Origin: Thiomargarita sp.
GTDB taxonomy: Bacteria; Pseudomonadota; Gammaproteobacteria; Beggiatoales; Beggiatoaceae
Direction of reading: 5' to 3'
Assembly (NCBI GenBank): GCA_020718845.1
Contig: DYRG01000002.1
Coordinates: 1 to 64,000, forward strand
Length of the DNA stretch: 64,000 nucleotides
The notes under the pieces were generated by a model that had not been told where the DNA came from, searched no databases, and saw only the letters and a program-made list of their open reading frames with translations. Every line of letters begins with the position of its first letter. The first letter of the stretch is position 1. Positions 62,784-64,000 of the stretch are shown here, one piece after another. Both the position numbers and the translations under genes were made by a program.

Positions 62784-63911
62784 TCAAATCATAGAAAGCA
62801 CTGCATCGGCGGCTAATTCATCTGAATTTTGTCTTAAACTAAAATGAATGATATTAAATGCGCTTTCTAATGCTAATTGCTTTTCTGAATGCTCTAAAAA
62901 ATCCCACACAGCTTCCACTAAATGTTCTGGCGTTGCTTGATCTTGAATAAATTCGGGCACTAAACTTTGTTGTGCAAGTAAATTTGGTAATGAGAAATGA
63001 TTTACTTTAACCAATTTTTTCGCAAGCCAATACGTTGAATTGCTCACTTTGTAAGCCACCACCATTGGGCGTTTAATTAGGGCAGTTTCTAAGGTTGCTG
63101 TTCCCGATGCCAATAAAACAACATCTGAAGCCGCCATGATTTGTCGTGCTTGTCCATGAAAGAGTTGAACATCAACATCTTTGAAATGTTCCCATTGCGC
63201 TTTAAAAAGCTCGGTTACTTTCTGATTTGCTAAAGGAACAAGAAAGGTTATTTTTTTTCTAGTTTGTAATAATTGCGCAGTTTTAAGAAATAAATTTCCT
63301 AACCTCGATACTTCGCTCGCCCGACTGCCTGGTAATAATGCAATATATTGATTATCTTGAGGTATTTTTAATAAATGACGGGCTTGTTGTTTATCAGAAG
63401 AAAAAGGAATTTGCCAAGCAAACGGATGCCCAACAAATTTAACTGGCATATTATGTTTTTGATAATAGGCAACTTCAAAAGGAAATAGCGTCAACATCAA
63501 ATCACAAGCGCGTTGAATTTTCTTTAAACGATATTCTCGCCACGCCCACACGGTTGGACTCACATAATGAACGGTTGGAATATTATTCTTTTTTAGAGCA
63601 ACTTCTAATCCTAAATTGAAATCTGGCGCGTCAATTCCTACAAATACATCAGGCGGGTCTTTTAAGAAATGTTTTTTCAAACCTTGTCGACAACTCCACA
63701 AACGTGGTAAATGTTGCAAAACTTCACTCAAACCCATCACAGAAAGCCATTCCATTGGGTATAAACTTTTCATACCCGCAGAAATCATATTTGCACCACC
63801 AATTCCTTCAATTCGAGCATTGGGAAAACGGGTTCTAATTGCTTTAATTAAACCCGCCCCCAACAAATCCCCCGACGTTTCTCCCGCTACAATTGCAATA
63901 TAAGGTTTCAT
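62784..63911 (-). CDS. lpxB: Lipid-A-disaccharide synthase
   Basis: GT19 enzyme that joins lipid X and UDP-diacylglucosamine to form the lipid A disaccharide. 375 residues. IVAGETSGDLLGAGLIKAI at the start, GIGGANMISAGMKSLYPMEWLSVMGLSEVL, IDAPDFNLGL, HYVSPTVWAWREYRLKKI, ALLPGSRASEVSRLGNLFL, ASGTATLETALIKRPMVVAYK. lpxA/rnhB, its usual neighbours, would lie to the right, outside the window. Confidence 0.97.
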   Translation of the reverse strand: MKPYIAIVAGETSGDLLGAGLIKAIRTRFPNARIEGIGGANMISAGMKSLYPMEWLSVMGLSEVLQHLPRLWSCRQGLKKHFLKDPPDVFVGIDAPDFNLGLEVALKKNNIPTVHYVSPTVWAWREYRLKKIQRACDLMLTLFPFEVAYYQKHNMPVKFVGHPFAWQIPFSSDKQQARHLLKIPQDNQYIALLPGSRASEVSRLGNLFLKTAQLLQTRKKITFLVPLANQKVTELFKAQWEHFKDVDVQLFHGQARQIMAASDVVLLASGTATLETALIKRPMVVAYKVSNSTYWLAKKLVKVNHFSLPNLLAQQSLVPEFIQDQATPEHLVEAVWDFLEHSEKQLALESAFNIIHFSLRQNSDELAADAVLSMI

Positions 63912-64000
63912 TGGTGTTGCTCATGGAAATTTTTAAAGGTAAATTGTTTATTTAAAAATAGGCAGTTCTTATGAAATGGCAAGATTACTCTTTAAAGATT

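Noticed and set aside
63971-64000. ATG at 63971 opening a rightward frame to the window edge
   Set aside because: Only ten codons are visible and there is no ribosome site, so no gene call is justified.
1-64000. CRISPR arrays, insertion sequences, prophage genes
   Set aside because: No regularly spaced repeats, transposases, integrases or phage structural genes were seen.

Overview
The window is a stretch of AT-rich, gene-dense chromosome from what reads as a gammaproteobacterium. The household gene order supports this: glmS-mnmG; mlaD-mlaC-mlaB followed by an ABC-2 exporter; miaB-phoH-ybeY-corC; rhodanese-secB-gpsA; hpt with a methylthioinosine phosphorylase. A Cys-less DsrC/TusE paralogue, a YgaV/BigR-like ArsR repressor with a split YgaP (DUF2892 plus rhodanese), and a Dnr-like NO regulator point to a sulfur- and nitrogen-oxide-exposed lineage, perhaps Thiotrichales/Beggiatoaceae. 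That placement is inference from gene content, not from a search.

Layout. 1-7376 (+): 5'-truncated glmS, a small protein with a caspase-like His/Cys pattern, mnmG, mlaDCB, and an ABC-2 ATPase/permease pair. 7425-8024 (-): rdgB. 8168-11772 (+): miaB, phoH (apparently starting at CTG 9499), ybeY, corC. 11834-14395 (+): a compact signalling cluster of Roadblock, CZB, receiver-like and Ras-like GTPase proteins, closed by a strong terminator. 14466-14885 (-): a Lys/Ala-repeat lipoprotein. 15059-21382 (+): LapB-like ABC exporter, uvrD, and leuA behind a candidate attenuator leader. 21443-21508: a broken start of a DNA methyltransferase gene. 21532-26840 (-): relA, an M14 carboxypeptidase, ompW. 27074-27451 (+): a small secreted protein. 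27531-33700 (-): two tandem TonB-dependent receptors with a YfiR-like protein, then a DUF815 ATPase and thiS. 33775-37158 (+): tRNA-Gly(CCC) followed by a very AT-rich glycosyltransferase/methyltransferase/membrane-protein group. 37186-39220 (+): argH and two small unknowns. 39290-41216 (-): lolD and a LolC-type permease.

41226-43973 holds a Dnr-like regulator (-) diverging from hemerythrin, DUF2249 and a polytopic membrane protein (+), with a perfect FNR/Dnr box between them. 43970-45523 (-): TPR membrane protein. 45910-50250 (+): ppx/gppA, compact pabB and pabC, hpt, methylthioinosine phosphorylase. 50247-53318 (-): a two-component pair whose response regulator carries a cyclase domain lacking a metal Asp. 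53500-55830 (+): pepA, lolA. 55895-61865 (-): arnA-like, ctpA, gpsA, secB, rhodanese, DUF2892, arsR. 62378-62719 (+): DsrC-like protein. 62784-63911 (-): lpxB.

Functional links. Envelope biogenesis recurs: Mla lipid transport, LolA/LolC/LolD lipoprotein sorting, LpxB and ArnA-like lipid A steps, and GlmS amino-sugar supply. The less ordinary parts are the GTPase signalling cluster, the caspase-like ORF, the leuA leader, the NO module with its operator, the degenerate-cyclase response regulator, and the Cys-less DsrC paralogue. No CRISPR array, intact insertion sequence or phage genes were seen. Several genes (leuA, ppx, pepA, the M14 peptidase, a TonB receptor) contain internal patches that look much more GC-rich than their surroundings.
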